Assembly: GCA_024741835.1 (NCBI GenBank)
Contig: JAENRP010000143.1
Location: 42,268-106,267, forward strand
Length of the DNA: 64,000 nucleotides
Source: Diplocarpon mali
Lineage: Eukaryota; Ascomycota; Leotiomycetes; Helotiales; Drepanopezizaceae
Direction: 5' to 3'
Shown here: piece after piece, positions 37,089 through 49,854 of the stretch
How the letters are laid out: the number at the start of each line of letters is the position of its first letter
How positions within the stretch are numbered: the first letter of the stretch is position 1
The notes under the pieces: model-generated
Told to the model about the DNA's origin: nothing
Database searches by the model: none
Seen by the model: only the letters and a program-made list of their open reading frames with translations
Made by a program: the position numbers and the translations under genes

Positions 37089-37204
37089 TATTGAGCTTAA
37101 GTAAGTCGGCGCAGTAGGTAAAGGAGGCTTCTAAAGGTCGATAGTCGATATATTAGTAAGAGTTAAAGAAGGAAGGTTACCCCTTTCTTCCCTATAGCTA
37201 TATA
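37089..37204 (-). mobile_element. Copia copy B, 3' LTR, outer 116 bp
   Basis: Begins TATTGAGCTTAAG. It is the first 116 bases of the 195-bp family-1 LTR. The remaining 79 bases lie at 49855..49933 on the other side of copy A. The two parts rejoin exactly once one copy of the duplicated ATATA is removed. Confidence 0.85.
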
Positions 37205-37399
37205 TATTAAGCTTAAGTGAGTCGGCGCAGTAGGTAATAGAAACTTCTAAAGGTCGATAGTCGATATATTGGTAAGAGTTAGGGAAGGAAGGTTACCCCT
37301 TTCTTCCCTATAGTTATATATGTATTAATATCCTACTAACTAAGCAGTAGGGTTATATAATAATATATTAGAGTAATAGCTATATTACCTATCTTAATA
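37205..37399 (-). repeat. 3' LTR of Copia copy A
   Basis: 195 bp, beginning TATTAAGC (RIP of TATTGAGC). Followed on the + strand by ACCC, part of the element's polypurine tract on the minus strand. Confidence 0.85.
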
Positions 37400-39095
37400 C
37401 CCTTACTTAGACCTTACTCCAATTGACCTATAGTTAGGAAAATAATAATTATCCTTTTGCGCTAATCTAACTCTTAGGTATCTCTTTAAATTAAAAACAA
37501 TTAATTAATAACAACCTTTATTAAAATTATTAAACTCTACTTATAAGGCAGGACCGGGAGTCAATTTTCCTAAAAGCATTCCTTTATAAGACTATATAAC
37601 TTGACTTATAATCTAGGCCTAGGAGTTGATTTAAAAAACTTTCCTTTATAAGACTATATGACCTAACTCGCAAGGTAGGCCTAGGAGTTGTCCTTAAGCC
37701 TATTAAGCCCCTACTATCTTCTATAATCCTAGTATATCTTTAAATGCTATAAACTTTGCAACTATTTCTAATAGCTTTATAAATCTATCTACTATTATTT
37801 AATTAGTTAAGATATAGGTAATTATTAACTTATTCTTTATAATAAGGTTATAGATAAAGTAGTAAGTAATATTAATATATTTTAATCGCTTATATAAGTG
37901 TAGATTCTTTATAAGTGCAATCGCTCTTATATTATCTACTTAAAGATTAATATAATTCCTATCTTATTTAATATACTTAGCAAAACCTATATCTTTTAGA
38001 ACTTAAGCGATCTATAATCCTTACTTATAATTTGATAATATTAATATATATTTGGCCTTAGTACTTATAATAGCTATTAATTTCTACTTCTTACTTCCTT
38101 ATAATATAGGTCTACTATATAGTACTACTACGCTTTTAGATATACTTTTCCAACCTTTTATATTTGCCTAATTAGAATTAGTATATATCTTAAGCTTTGT
38201 ACTTATATATTTTATTAGTCTATATCTTACCTTTTATATAATTATTAATTAAAGGTACCTTTTAAGTCGCTTAACTTTATTCTTATATTAAATCGTTAAA
38301 TCCTTTAAGTTCTAATTAAGTTACTTAATAATAAAGGCAATATTTAGTCTTATATATACTATAGTATATATAATTACTCTAATATCCTATTAGTACTTCT
38401 TTAGATCTCCTCTTTGCTTATTTTTATTAATAGGCTTTAACTTATTATACTTTCCTTTAATTAAAGTATGCTTTGGCTTAAAGTTAGGAGTATAAGTAGA
38501 GAGTCCTATTCGGTCTAGGATCTTTTTAATATACTGCTCTTAGTTTAACTAGAGTTCTTAAATAGAGCGGTTCCTTATAATACAAATGCTAAGGATCTTA
38601 TAAATTCCCCTTAGATCCTTAGTATTAAAATATTTTCAAATAGTTATAAAGAACCAATTTAATTAAATAGTTGTTTTCGCAGTTATAGTAATATTATTAA
38701 TATATAGTAGTAACTTAATTCTATACTTAGTATAAGTAAATAGATAAGGGTTAGCTAGGCTTTAAATAAATCCTATTTCTATTAAAGTAAAGCTATATAA
38801 GAGGTTTTAATTATAGGCTAATTATTTAAGCTTATAAATACTATAGAGTATATAAAAAGAGTAGCTAGCATATATAAGAATACTATTAGGTTAAGAGAGA
38901 AAAATCCGTTCCTTTATAATCGCTTTAGTAAATGCATTCTTAATATTATACTATTTATATTTAAAGTCCTTAGCAGCTACTATTATTATAAATATACAAA
39001 GGGTATTTATATAAACTATTAGCGCGAATATATTAAAGTAGTCTTCTTTATACTATTAAGAGAAGCCCTTAGCTATAAGCCTTGCCTTATAACGT
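37400..39095 (-). pseudogene. Copia reverse transcriptase/RNase H remnant (copy A)
   Basis: Read on the minus strand with stops, the region gives KARLIAKG near 39090, then EQYIKKILDRIGLS-like blocks, the order expected of Copia RT followed by RNase H. No intact frame exists. A near-identical segment occurs in copy B at about 49934-51620. Confidence 0.75.
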
Positions 39096-40799
39096 TTTAA
39101 GGTCCTATTTGCATATATCTTAATTATAAAGACCTACTTTATTAATACTAGGTTCATATCCTTTAGCGTCGGTTCCTTTATCTATATACTATTTATAGTA
39201 AGAGAGCTTATCTCCTTTTAAATTACCTTATTCTATACTACTCTATTCTCTAGGTCGTTAATAGCTTTATTATATATCTTTAAAAGAGAGATTTTCATTA
39301 TCCCTTTAGCAGCTAGGAACGCATTATCTTTATTAAAGCTCTATTAAAGTTCGAGCTTATAGATCTTATACGCTATTATAGCTTAAATACGCTTAAACTC
39401 GCGTTTATTTAAGGTATCTTTTAGTTCTAAGTCTCTATTCCTCTTTAAAGGTATAAGTTCGGCTATAGGTTCTATAGGCTTATTATCTAAAGAACCGTTT
39501 TCTAATAGTAAAGGCTTATTATTACTTATACCTATTTTAGGAATATCCTTTACTATAGGTGCTTTAACTAAAGGGATAATGATATTAAAGTTATTCTATA
39601 CTTTAAGCAATTCGCAGATAATAGGAATAGTCTATTTGGCCTTTAGGCAATTAGTAGGTCGTCGATTAGTAGGTACGCTTAATATGCTTAAGCTAAGAGA
39701 AAGGGGTTATTAGTTCGGCTTAATAGTATTAATATCGAATAGTATACCTTGCGAATCTTTAAGTATATAAAGCTTTAAGGATAGCTCCTTCTTATTTTAA
39801 GATTCGTCGAACTTAACTATTAAGGATATAATTACTTGCCTTAGATCTAGCGCATATACTATTTATTACTTTATTATTTATTTAATATATTTAATAAATA
39901 TATACTCTTTACCTTAGTCTATTAGCTTCTTACCCTTTATATCCGCAGGCTAGGACTTTAGGCTAATATAAGAGTAGTAGATACTTTTAAAGATATAGAT
40001 ATAATCTAAGCTTAGTTTTTATTTAAAATATGCCTTATATAATAATATTTAGGTACTATTAACTATTAGTCTACTACTTATTCTATTTTATAAGTATATA
40101 TCTGCCTTAATTATAAGGTCTTAGAATTCTAGTAGTAGGTTAGTATCTTATAATAGAGCGCGATAGTTAGTCTTTGCTTGCTAAATGCTTCGCTTAGCGA
40201 TACTATTTTAATAGGAACCTTTATATATTATAATTAGTTTATAGCAAACTTCTTATTTTATCTATTTATTAAGCTTTGCCTTAATCTCTAATGCGTTATT
40301 AGACCTAATAGCTATTATCTTTAACTAAGTCTAGCGTTCCTTTATCACTTTTTAAGTTTCTAGCTTTTCTATAAGCTTAGATTTAGTACTAGTGCAAATA
40401 GTCTATATTTATTAAATAGAGTTATCTATTATTTAAGAAAACTAATTATTTCCTTTAATTAAAGTTATAAATAGTCTAGTAGTATTAATAGATATTAGCG
40501 CTAGTATTAAATCTTTTTATAAATTAAGCTTAATTTACATTTGATTTTGAAGTTTTACTAGCTTATAAATTTAATATATTAGGCGATCCTTTAGTACTTA
40601 AATCTTCTATTTTAAAGTCAAGACCTTATACAGGCCCTTTAATTTCTTTAACTTTAAATGTATAAATCTTCTATATATTAGTTAATACTTTAATAGGCTT
40701 TCGGCTTCTAATAGCTTTAATAGCCTATTATTAGTCGATACTTTATTATTAATAGCTAAAAAGGATTAGTAATAGTAGTTTAAGGTTTTGCTATTTTCT

Positions 40800-41270
40800 A
40801 ATTATAAGCCTGGCTTAAGAGTTGTTTTTAATAAAACCGCAAGATCTACTTATAGTCTTAGCTTAAGAGTCGATTTCCTAGAAATAGCAAGATCTACTTG
40901 CAATCCTAGCTTAAGAGTCGTTTCTAATAAATCTGCAAAGTTCACTTGCAGTCTTAGCCTAAGAGTTATTTCTGCGAATTTCACTTGCGATCTTAATTTA
41001 AGAGTTATTATTAGCAAATCTGCAGAATCTACTTGCAGTCTTAGCTTAAGAGTTATTTCTATTAAATTTACTTATAATCCTAGCTTAAGAGTTATCTTTA
41101 AAGATACTTTATAATCTACTTATAATCTTAGCTTAAAAGTTATTTTTATAAATTTCACTTATAATCCTAGCTTAAGAGTCTATCTATTCTCCTTATCCTT
41201 ACTTAATTATATTAGGGCAAAGAGTGCACTTTCCTTAAAGGAATCTACTTATAAGTCCAGCTTAAGAGTC
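40800..41270 (-). repeat. Irregular minisatellite coding TLKLRLQVD-like repeats in copy A
   Basis: About ten copies of a 17-20-base core (CAGTCTTAGCTTAAGAGTT on the + strand) spaced about 38-50 bases apart. On the minus strand, the sense strand of the element, the core encodes TLKLRLQVD/TPRPRLQV-like units with conserved spacing. Three related cores recur near the 3' end of pol at about 37540-37700, and in copy B at about 50070-50230. Confidence 0.75.
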
Positions 41271-41799
41271 AATTTCTATAATATTACCTTTAAGATAATA
41301 TAAAGTCTATCTTTAATTTTAGCCTTAAAGATTACTTTATAGTTATTATTTATAAATTATATAAATTGATTATTAAAAACTCTTATATAATTTAACTTTA
41401 TATAGATCTTATAGCTAAATAAAAGATTAATACTTAGGCTAAGTATAAAGAGAACATTTTATAAAAGGAAAGAAATGCTAGCGATATTTATTTCTACTAT
41501 ACTTATTGAGTTTATATATAACCTTCTATTACTAACCTTAATAGAGCGCCTTTTTATTTTAGTAAGTAGGCCTTTAAATAGGTAGGATTTATTAATTATA
41601 TATACTATATAATTAGTATTATTATACTAGTTAGATTTAAGGATCTTATAAAGATCGGCTTTTAAAATATAAGCATCTTTATTATAATTATTATTTAAAT
41701 TATCAAAAGTGGATTTAGGTTTAGATAACCTACTATTATTATTAAAGGTATCTGCTAAAGTTTTGGCTAAATAGCCTTTTCCTTTGCCTTTCCTTAATA

Positions 41800-42720
41800 G
41801 TTGCAGCCTTTAATAAGATAAGGGCAGTTTGCTTCTTAATTTCTACTTTAATTGCTTTTTAATATTAAAGCTAATAATTATATCGATCAATTGCCTTTTA
41901 ACTTTATAATTAGTAATATTATAAGTACTATTATAGAAGTAGTATCTCCGATAAGCTTAAGGGCTTATCCTGCGCTCCTTTCTCTTCTTAGGCTTATTAT
42001 TACCCTATAATGCGGCATTTGCCGATTTAGAGCGTCCTTTAAGGTCTTACTTAATAGTTTAAAGGAGGTCGATCTTCTTATAAATCTTAAAGTTAGGTTA
42101 GATAAGAAGAGATTATTTTATAATAGCAAACTTAAGAGGGAGGCTATTAAATAAGAAACTAAAAAGCTAAGTTTCCTTAAAAGTCATAGCTATCCTAAGA
42201 TCTATAGCTCTTACTCTCCTTCTCGCTTTATATAGTATAAATTAAGCAAAGTCTATATTTATATCTATATCCTTACTATCTTTATCTTTTCTATATTAAA
42301 ATAAAGTAATCTACTATAGTAGATACTAAGTATTAAAGGCAGTTGTCTAAGAGTATTTTACTTTTAAAGTATCCTATCTTATCTTTACATTATTATAAAT
42401 TTAAATAAAATCTTAGTCTTTGTTACTTAAACCTCTATTGATCTTAAGCTTACATTTAGCTAAGGCTAACCTATACTCCTTCTCCTTTTCTATATTTAAA
42501 ATCTACCTTTAGGATTCTCGGTTATTATCTATTAAAGCTCTTAAGCTAAGCTTATTTAATATATTTAGCAAATCCTTAGCAGTTATATTAGCTATTAAAG
42601 TAGAAGTAGATAAATCGATAGAAGGAGTATAAGGGGCTATTCTTGCGTATTTAATAAATGTCTTTTAAATCGCTATTTTAATGCCTTTGCTTTTAAAGTA
42701 AAGCTTTAAATCGTCGAACT
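41800..42720 (-). pseudogene. Copia gag remnant with zinc knuckle (copy A)
   Basis: The minus strand at about 41900-41980 reads a degraded CX2C-like knuckle preceded by a KKRKER basic run. The same block is repeated on the + strand in copy C at about 63290-63430. Frames are broken. Confidence 0.65.
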
Positions 42721-43002
42721 ATTATTACCAGTTCTTTTAAAAGAGTTAGAGGTCTCTAGGTCTGGTATTTCGATCGGAATCGGAAGCTATTGCTATTTCG
42801 AATAGAATTGCATTAAAATCAAATAAATTAAATGGTTAAGGGCACTCCTTCTATCGAAAAGTCGAAATGATTAAATAGCAGGTATTATAGAAGTATTAAA
42901 TAGGGAGGAATTCCTCTTATCGAAAAGGGTTTTTAGACTATAATATAGGGAATCATACCTCTTATAAAATATAGTAAAGTAAGGAATCATACCTCTTGTA
43001 GT

Positions 43003-43294
43003 TGTGACGACTGGGAGTATAACCTTTGCTCGGCACTGATACGTATACGAATCATATAGCAATACTAATAGAACGTCTTAGTAATAACTTAGAATCAATA
43101 ACTATAAAGCCCTAGAGGAGTGGAAGGGTATAGTATATATATATAAAGAAAAGAGGGTCACCTACTTAAGGGTAGCTAAACTAGATGCCAACCAAGGGTA
43201 ACCCGGTTTATAGCCTATACTAAGATTGCGCCAAGCCGTAGCCGAACTAGGTACAAACTAGGGTATAACTTATATATAGTGATAATCTATTATA
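43003..43294 (-). repeat. 3' LTR of Gypsy E
   Basis: 292 bp. The outer (left) end TGTGACGACTGGG is intact, while the inner end reads CTATTATA where the other LTR has CCGTCACA. Confidence 0.9.
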
Positions 43295-43663
43295 TCACCT
43301 CCCCTTTTAAAAAAAGCTTATCCTTAAGCGTCCAACTATAGGTTTATTATTACCTATTTTATTATAATTATCTATACTATTAGTATAGGCCTATATCTAA
43401 TTAGGAAGCCTTATAAGCGGGCTTAAGAGGTTTGGATTTTCCAAATGAAATTCGCAAAGCTTAAAAGGCGTATATATAAAATTAGAGGCTAGGTACTATT
43501 TTAAATTAATATTGCAGCTAACCTATAAGGCGTGGTATATAAGCGTACCGGCCTGCTTTCGTATAATAAGCAAGGTCTCTACTTTGTATTCTTATTCTCT
43601 TATAATATTGATAATAGGAGGGGGTTTATTCACTTGACCATTTAAAGGGGTACTAAGGTCCCT

Positions 43664-43885
43664 TTAAAGGCAGCTTAAGTGGAAGATATTATATACCTTT
43701 ATAAAGTCGGGTAGCTTCAATCGGTATAAACTAAACACTTTCTCTACTATCTTAAATAGGCTAGCTCTAAGGTAGCTAAGCTTTTTAAAAGGCCTATCTA
43801 TAGGATAAGGACGCATATTTAAGTATATTTGATCGCCGACTTCGAAAGTAGCAGGGCGGCAAGAGGTATTAATAGCATTTCGCAT
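43664..43885 (-). pseudogene. Gypsy integrase C-terminal fragment
   Basis: A 73-codon open fragment with FEVGDQIYLNMRPYPIDRP and LKLPDFIKVYNIFHLS, matching the GPY-type end of Ty3/Gypsy integrases (VGDKVYLN...VHNVFH). The rest of the integrase is upstream on the minus strand to about 44700 with stops. Confidence 0.8.
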
Positions 43886-45160
43886 GCGTTCCTAGGCCTT
43901 AAGGATATAAGATTTAGCAAGGGTCTAAGCTTTATAATATCTTATAAAGTACTTAAGGGCGTCTTATCGATTAAGTTTCTAAAAAGGGGACTCCGAATTA
44001 GGTATATTAAGCTTCTAATCCCAATTAGTACATAGGGCGTACCTATATACTACTTCAAATAGCAATAAGCTACCAAGGGAGTTATAAGAGAGAGTTAGCT
44101 AGGCGAAATCTATTATAGGTAAGAATTCGCTCTAATTATCTTAGTAGTAGCTAATAAAGGGGCAGAGGCATTGCGTAAGGTACTGATTATAGTTTTCGAT
44201 TTAGCCGTCGGTTTAAGGGTAGTAGGCCGAGCTAAAGGTTAGTTTTATACTTAAAACGGAGGTAAAAGCTTTTTAAAAGCTAGAAATGAATTAGGGGCCC
44301 TAGTTTAAGGTAATTATTAAAGGGGAACTAAAGTAGCAATATATATAGTATATATAAAGTTAGGCTAGCTAGCGTAAATCGGTAGCCTTTTAATAGGGAA
44401 TCAATATCGCCTGCTTACTAAACCGATCGATAATTATAAGAACGTTATTATAGCTATATTTATCTTTATTAAAACTTATATAATCTATAGTTATATACTC
44501 CTAAGGTCGGCTTAGTACTAAAAGGGGTTAGAGTAAACTAGGTTTCTTATCTTAAGGAACTTTACTTTATTTATAAGTATAGTAGTTCTTATAGTACTAA
44601 GAGATATATTAGCGTAGATTCGGCTAGTAGTACTATAAAGAGAGAAGCTAGTAGGTTTTGCGCGCGCTAGGGTGCGTAGTAGCGATTTGATTATAGACCT
44701 CTTATATAAGTAGCATATAAAGGTAATCTATATCTAGTACTACTAGCTTACCTTAATAGAGAAGCAAATCTCCTTCTATCGTTTAAGGGTTAGCCTTAGT
44801 TGGGGCTGTATCGGACCTATTCCAGAGGGCTGCCTAGCGATAGACCTAGTAAGGCCTATATTATCGGTTAGCAGCTAGTACTTAATTAATAATATAGAAA
44901 GCAAAGGAAAAGGCCGAAACTTCTTCGATAGAGATTAGGTTTTTAGCTATAGTCTATTTATAAAGCTGCTTAAAGAGGATTCGGAGGTCAATCTAATCCT
45001 AGCGCAATAATATTATAAGGCGGTTATTGCGTTTTATTATATTCTAATCCTTTAACTTATCGACGCAGTAAGTTAGGGCGTCGGTAAGAGTATTTTTAAA
45101 GCTAGGTCGGTAGGCAATTGTAAAGTCATATTCGGAGAGAAGCTCGGCCTAGCGGGCCTA

Positions 45161-46330
45161 TTAAGAACTAAGGTTTTTTATAGTTATAAAGTACTTAAGT
45201 GCTTTATAGTCTATATATACTATAATTCGGTAGGGTGCTTTAGCGAGCTCGGCTTTGAAATAGCTAAATAATCGAATAATGACTAGTATCTCCTTATTAT
45301 ATATAATATAGTTTAGCTTAGCTAGTGCTATAATCTTATTATAATAGGCAATTAGATACCATTCAGACCTATATTGCTGCAATAATACAAAGGCAATTAT
45401 ACTATTAAAGGCATTAGTTTCTAGTATATAAAGGAGGTCTTGCCTATAGTGCTAAAGGATTAGGGCATACGTAAGAGCTTCTTACAGCTATAGGAAGCTT
45501 TGCTTACATTCAGGGGTGAATTGGAAGGGAACGTTATTCTTAATAAGGTATACTAAAGAGGCGGCAATAAGACTATAGTCTTAAATAAAACGATAATAAA
45601 AGTTATAAAAACTAAGAAATAATTAAATACCCTTTATAGTAAAGGAGTAGGTCCAATTCTCTATTATTACTACCTTATTAAGGTTAACTCAAAGGCCTTC
45701 GGTAGTAATTATAAAGCTAAGGTACTTAGTCTTTATAATATTAAACTTATACTTCTTTAGGTCGGCCTATAGTCTTGCATCCGACAATTGCTAAAGGACC
45801 CGTTTTATATGCGATTCATAGTCGAGTCGGTTAGTAGAGTAAATGAGGATATTGTTCAAGTAGGCTATATAAAAATCATTAAGGTAATTGAAAAGAATGT
45901 TATTTATATACCTTTAATAGGTAGCAGGGCCGTTAGTAAGGCTAAAAGGGAGCACCTTGCACTTATATGCGCTATACTAAGTTCTAAAGGTAGTAAGCTC
46001 CTTAGATTCGGGGTCCATTCGGATTCGATAGAAGGCCTGCTATATATTAAGCTTTATAAAAATCTAAGTGCCGGCTAATTAAGTGTCGTGCATAATACCG
46101 CTCGGCCAAAATGTGAATCCATACCTTAGGGCGCGTACTAGCATATTTAGCCTATTTTCTGCACAATATTAAGCTAGAGTCTTATCGATTAAGGGTAAGG
46201 GGTATTGATCTTTATAAGTGAGGTTATTAAGTATATAGTAGTTAATATAGAATCGAAGGGAGCTATCGGCCTTCTTTATAAATAGCACTAGCGTAGCGTA
46301 GGAGGCAGAGGAGGCCTTGATAAATCCTTT
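45161..46330 (-). pseudogene. Gypsy reverse transcriptase-RNase H remnant
   Basis: The minus strand at about 46150-46330 reads SYATLVLFIKKADSSLRFYI and NNLTYKDQYPLPLID, the RT fingers. It continues through LIYSTNRLDYESHIKRVL near 45830 to RNase H (LIAYYNKIIALAKLNYIIY, then VYIDYKALKYF) at 45161-45382. Stops interrupt it throughout. Confidence 0.88.
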
Positions 46331-49165
46331 ATTAAAGTTGTTAATAAGGTACGCCTTTACTATTTCTAGCTTAGGTATAGATATCTTATATAAAAGGGAG
46401 TATCAAAGGGCCTTTTAAGCACCTTCGGCTATAAGCTCAATTTTGTAATTATAGGGTCGATAGGGCGGTAGCGTATCAAAAGCGGCTTTCGAGAATATAT
46501 AGTAGTACTCTTTATAAGCGGCTAGAATCGGTTTCTCAGTTAGTTCAAAGGAGGTAGTTAGAATAGCTACTAAAACCTTTCTATTATAGTATCGGTTTAA
46601 AAGGGAATCGGTTTCGCATTATTAGGTTTGATTTTCTTAATTGTCTTAAATCAATTGATCAATTTTATAAAACAAGGTACTAAAGAGCTCTATACCTTAC
46701 TAATTCCTAGCTATTATATAAAAAGCATAGGCTGAAATCGCGTATATATTTAAAGAAGAAAAGGGAATTTTACACTTTGCTATCTGCTTATAAGTGCGTT
46801 TCAAGGTCGAAACAGAAGAAGGAGCCGAGTTAGGCTTAGTTGCATTAAGCTCTCACTTTATAGTTAATATATTATAAGAGTAGTCCTTAGAAAAGGTATT
46901 ACCTTCAACTTAAGGTAGGGTCGGAGTAGAATCGGAGGTAAAGGAGTATTTGTTCGGAATAGGAGGGAATTTAAAAGGAGGGAGCTAAGAGAGGTTTTCC
47001 TAGCATCGAGCTTTATACTTAAAAAGGGACCGTTCTAGTACTATATTATATCGAGTCGCATTTTGCTAGTAGTATTAATCTAAGTTTTATTATTTAATAT
47101 TAGTGATTTTGATATTCCTTATAAAAGAGATAGTAAGAGGGTAGGAATCGGGCTAGGTCAGCTTATAAGAAGTATAATTAATAGAAACTTTATACTCTTT
47201 AAGCCAGGCTTATTTTAAAATCACTTTATAGTTACCAAGGTTAGTAATAAGAAAGGGAGTAAAGGATTGAATTTGCTAGTCGATATAAAGATTAAGCAAT
47301 ATATAATAAGTAATAGTACTACCTTAAGAGCTATTATATCCCTTAATTAAAAAGGGTATAGGGAGTATTCGAATTAAGGGTTTAAGGAAAGAAGATAAAG
47401 ATTAAAGTAATGCTAAATTAATTAAAGTATACCTATTAGCGCTTATATCAATTAATATTAATACTTTATAAGAAATACTATTCTTTAAAAGTAAGATACA
47501 TTTTATTATCAAATCGCTATTAAAGAGGTTTCTTAAATCGAAGTATTATATATTACAAAGTGCGCCTAAGAAAGAGGCTTTACTTAAGCGGAGGCGTTTC
47601 CCCTAAGGGTCAAAGGGGGAAGGGAAGCGCTACTATTATTTTATTTAGCCTTAGGGTCCTTCTCTTTATCGCTACTCTATCCTTGGCTATTATTATACTT
47701 AAGCTTATTAATGCGAGAGCTATAATACTTAAGAGTAATAAAAGGGGATTTCGGCCGTTTATTAAACTGATTTTTTCAATTAGCTATAGGAGAAGGAGCG
47801 CTAAAGGTATCGGTCTAGCGCAGAGGAAAAGAGGAAGATCTAAGCTTAGCGAGTCCAAGGGTAGGAATACTATGCTAAGGTCGATTTAGATACGATTTAG
47901 AAAAGTTTCTTAATAAGGTATTTGATTTATTATTATCTTTTTATTAAGTAGGCTTATTAAGATTAGTCTTAGCCTTAGCGCCCGATCTATCTTTATATTA
48001 TATTTAATTATATAGCATCCTCTTAGCGCGCTATCTCGCATCTTCTTATTAAATAGTAGTAACCTATTTATCTAATATTCTAGTCTTATGCTACTTTTAT
48101 ATAAAAGGGGTATAAAGGCATTTTAGGATCTTCTCCTTAAGGGTATTATAAAGTCGACTATTGTTATCGATCTCCGCTATAGTAGCTAGTTAAGAGAACT
48201 TAAGGTAGAACTCCTAAAATGACTTATTAGCCTTTATATAAAGGGTAGTAAACTCGATCTTAGCTTCTTCGCATTCTGCTAAGTTAGCTAAAAACTCAGC
48301 AAGTTGACTTATTAGGGTTTTAGCAATGATTTAGGTATCTCTATTAAGTACTTAAGGGGTTAGCTAGTCTCTAGCTATACTTTTAATCTAATCTAAAACG
48401 TAATTGAGTTAGGCCTATTTCCTATAGAAGTAGGGGTAGTATAGCTTTAAATTATTAAGTATATAGGCCTCCTAGTATTTAGCGCAGTAATTATAGCTAT
48501 TAGATAGTTTCTAAATAAGGTTTAATATATTATAGATGCAAGAGAGGTTTAGCTACTAAGCTAAAGGCGAACTAGTAGTATATCGGTCAGGGGAAGTAAA
48601 AGAAGGATTATCTTGATTATTGCATCGCTTACTGCGCGCGGTAGAGGAAATAGAAGGTAAGTCGAAGTCTATTAAGCGCTAAGGGCGCGTAAGTGAACTG
48701 GAGAGGTGTTATTCTAGTGCTAGAGTTTTCTTAATTAATCTAAGGATACCTTTAATGGCGTTTCGAAGGTCATCTAGATCTCTTTCTTAATCGATCAATT
48801 ATTAGTATATAGAACTTAGCTTATAGCTATGCCTATTACGCTTATCTGCTATAAATGTAAGGCGTGCTTATAAGGAGTCTAATTCGGCTTATGATATAAT
48901 AACTTTAAGGCTGTTGTCGTCAGCCGGTAGGGAGTTGGCAGGAAAGGTACTAAGGGTAATACTAGTACCTCTTTAAAGGAAGGGAGAGCAAAGGGTCTTA
49001 AAAGACCGAGTGATAAGGGGAACTATTCTTTAAGCTTATAGCAGGAGCTTAGTATAGGTCTTCTAATATATTATTATACTTATTAGGGTTTCGGTCGACT
49101 ACTAAAAATGAAATAAATAAATATTATAAATGCTATCTTTAATAAAGCGAAAGAGTTATTAATAA

Positions 49166-49457
49166 TATAATAATTAAGAGTATAACCTTTGCTTAGCACT
49201 AATATATATACGAATTATATAGTAATGCTAATAGAACGTCTTAGTAATAACTTAGAATCAATAACTATAAAGCCTTAGAGGAGTAGAAGGGCATAGTATA
49301 TATATATGAAGAAAAGAGGGTCACTTGCTTAAGGGGAGCCGAACCGGATGCCAACTAAGGGTAACCCGGTTTATAGCCTATACTAAGATTGCGCCAAGCC
49401 GTAGCCGAACCGGGTACGAACCGGGGTACAACCTATATATAGTGATAATCCGTCACA
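49166..49457 (-). repeat. 5' LTR of Gypsy E
   Basis: 292 bp. The outer (right) end CCGTCACA is intact; the inner (left) end is TATAATAATTAAG where the partner has TGTGACGACTGGG. Confidence 0.9.
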
Positions 49458-49654
49458 GTAGTACTAAAGGGTTATAGAGCAAGGAATCATACCTCTTATA
49501 ATACAAGTTGGCTAAATAGGGAATTATACCTCTTATTCGCCGATTGCTTGCCTCTTACTATAAGTCTCGTTCAACTTCCTATTAATAGTTATAGCGCAAG
49601 TGCTTTCTAAAGGAAGTTAATAATCTATTATCGGTCTAGCTAGGGCTTATAACC

Positions 49655-49849
49655 TATTGAGCTTAAGTGAGTCGGCGCAGTAGGTAATAGAAACTTCTAA
49701 AGGTCGATAGTCGATATATTAATAAGAGTTAAGGAAGGAAGGTTACCCTTTTCTTCCTTATAACTATATACGTATTAATATCCTACTGATTAAGCAGTAG
49801 GGTCATATAATAATATATCGGAGTAATAGCTATATCACCCATCTTAATA
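49655..49849 (-). repeat. 5' LTR of Copia copy A
   Basis: 195 bp, TATTGAG...CTTAATA. It is flanked on the left by the primer-binding site and on the right by the duplicated ATATA and the rest of copy B's LTR. Confidence 0.88.
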
Positions 49850-49854
49850 ATATA

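Larger units (their letters stand above)
43003..49457 (-). mobile_element. Gypsy (Ty3-type) element E, full length, RIP-decayed
   Basis: 6455 bp with perfect 5-bp target duplication GTAGT (42998..43002 and 49458..49462). The LTRs are 43003..43294 (3') and 49166..49457 (5'), both 292 bp, with ends TGTGACG...CGTCACA. A polypurine tract AAAAGGGGAGGTGA abuts the 3' LTR on the minus strand (43308..43295). Pol order from right to left is reverse transcriptase, RNase H, integrase, which defines Gypsy. It is inserted in the untranslated leader of Copia copy A; removing it and one GTAGT restores the leader. Confidence 0.93.
37205..49849 (-). mobile_element. Copia copy A (family 1), split by Gypsy E
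   Basis: Minus-oriented LTR retrotransposon of about 6.2 kb after removing the nested Gypsy element. The 3' LTR is 37205..37399 and the 5' LTR 49655..49849 (195 bp each, TATTGAG...CTCAATA). Target duplication is ATATA (37200..37204 and 49850..49854). A primer-binding site GGTTATAAGCCC follows the 5' LTR on the minus strand at 49654..49643. That is the RIP form of GGTTATGAGCCC, the complement of the initiator-tRNA anticodon arm. Decayed RNase H/RT lies about 37400-39095, integrase beyond that, and gag about 41800-42720. All frames are broken. Confidence 0.85.

Noticed and set aside
40788..41114. 108-codon + strand frame with repeated STCSLSLRV
   Set aside because: It is the antisense of the Copia repeat array; the element is read on the minus strand.
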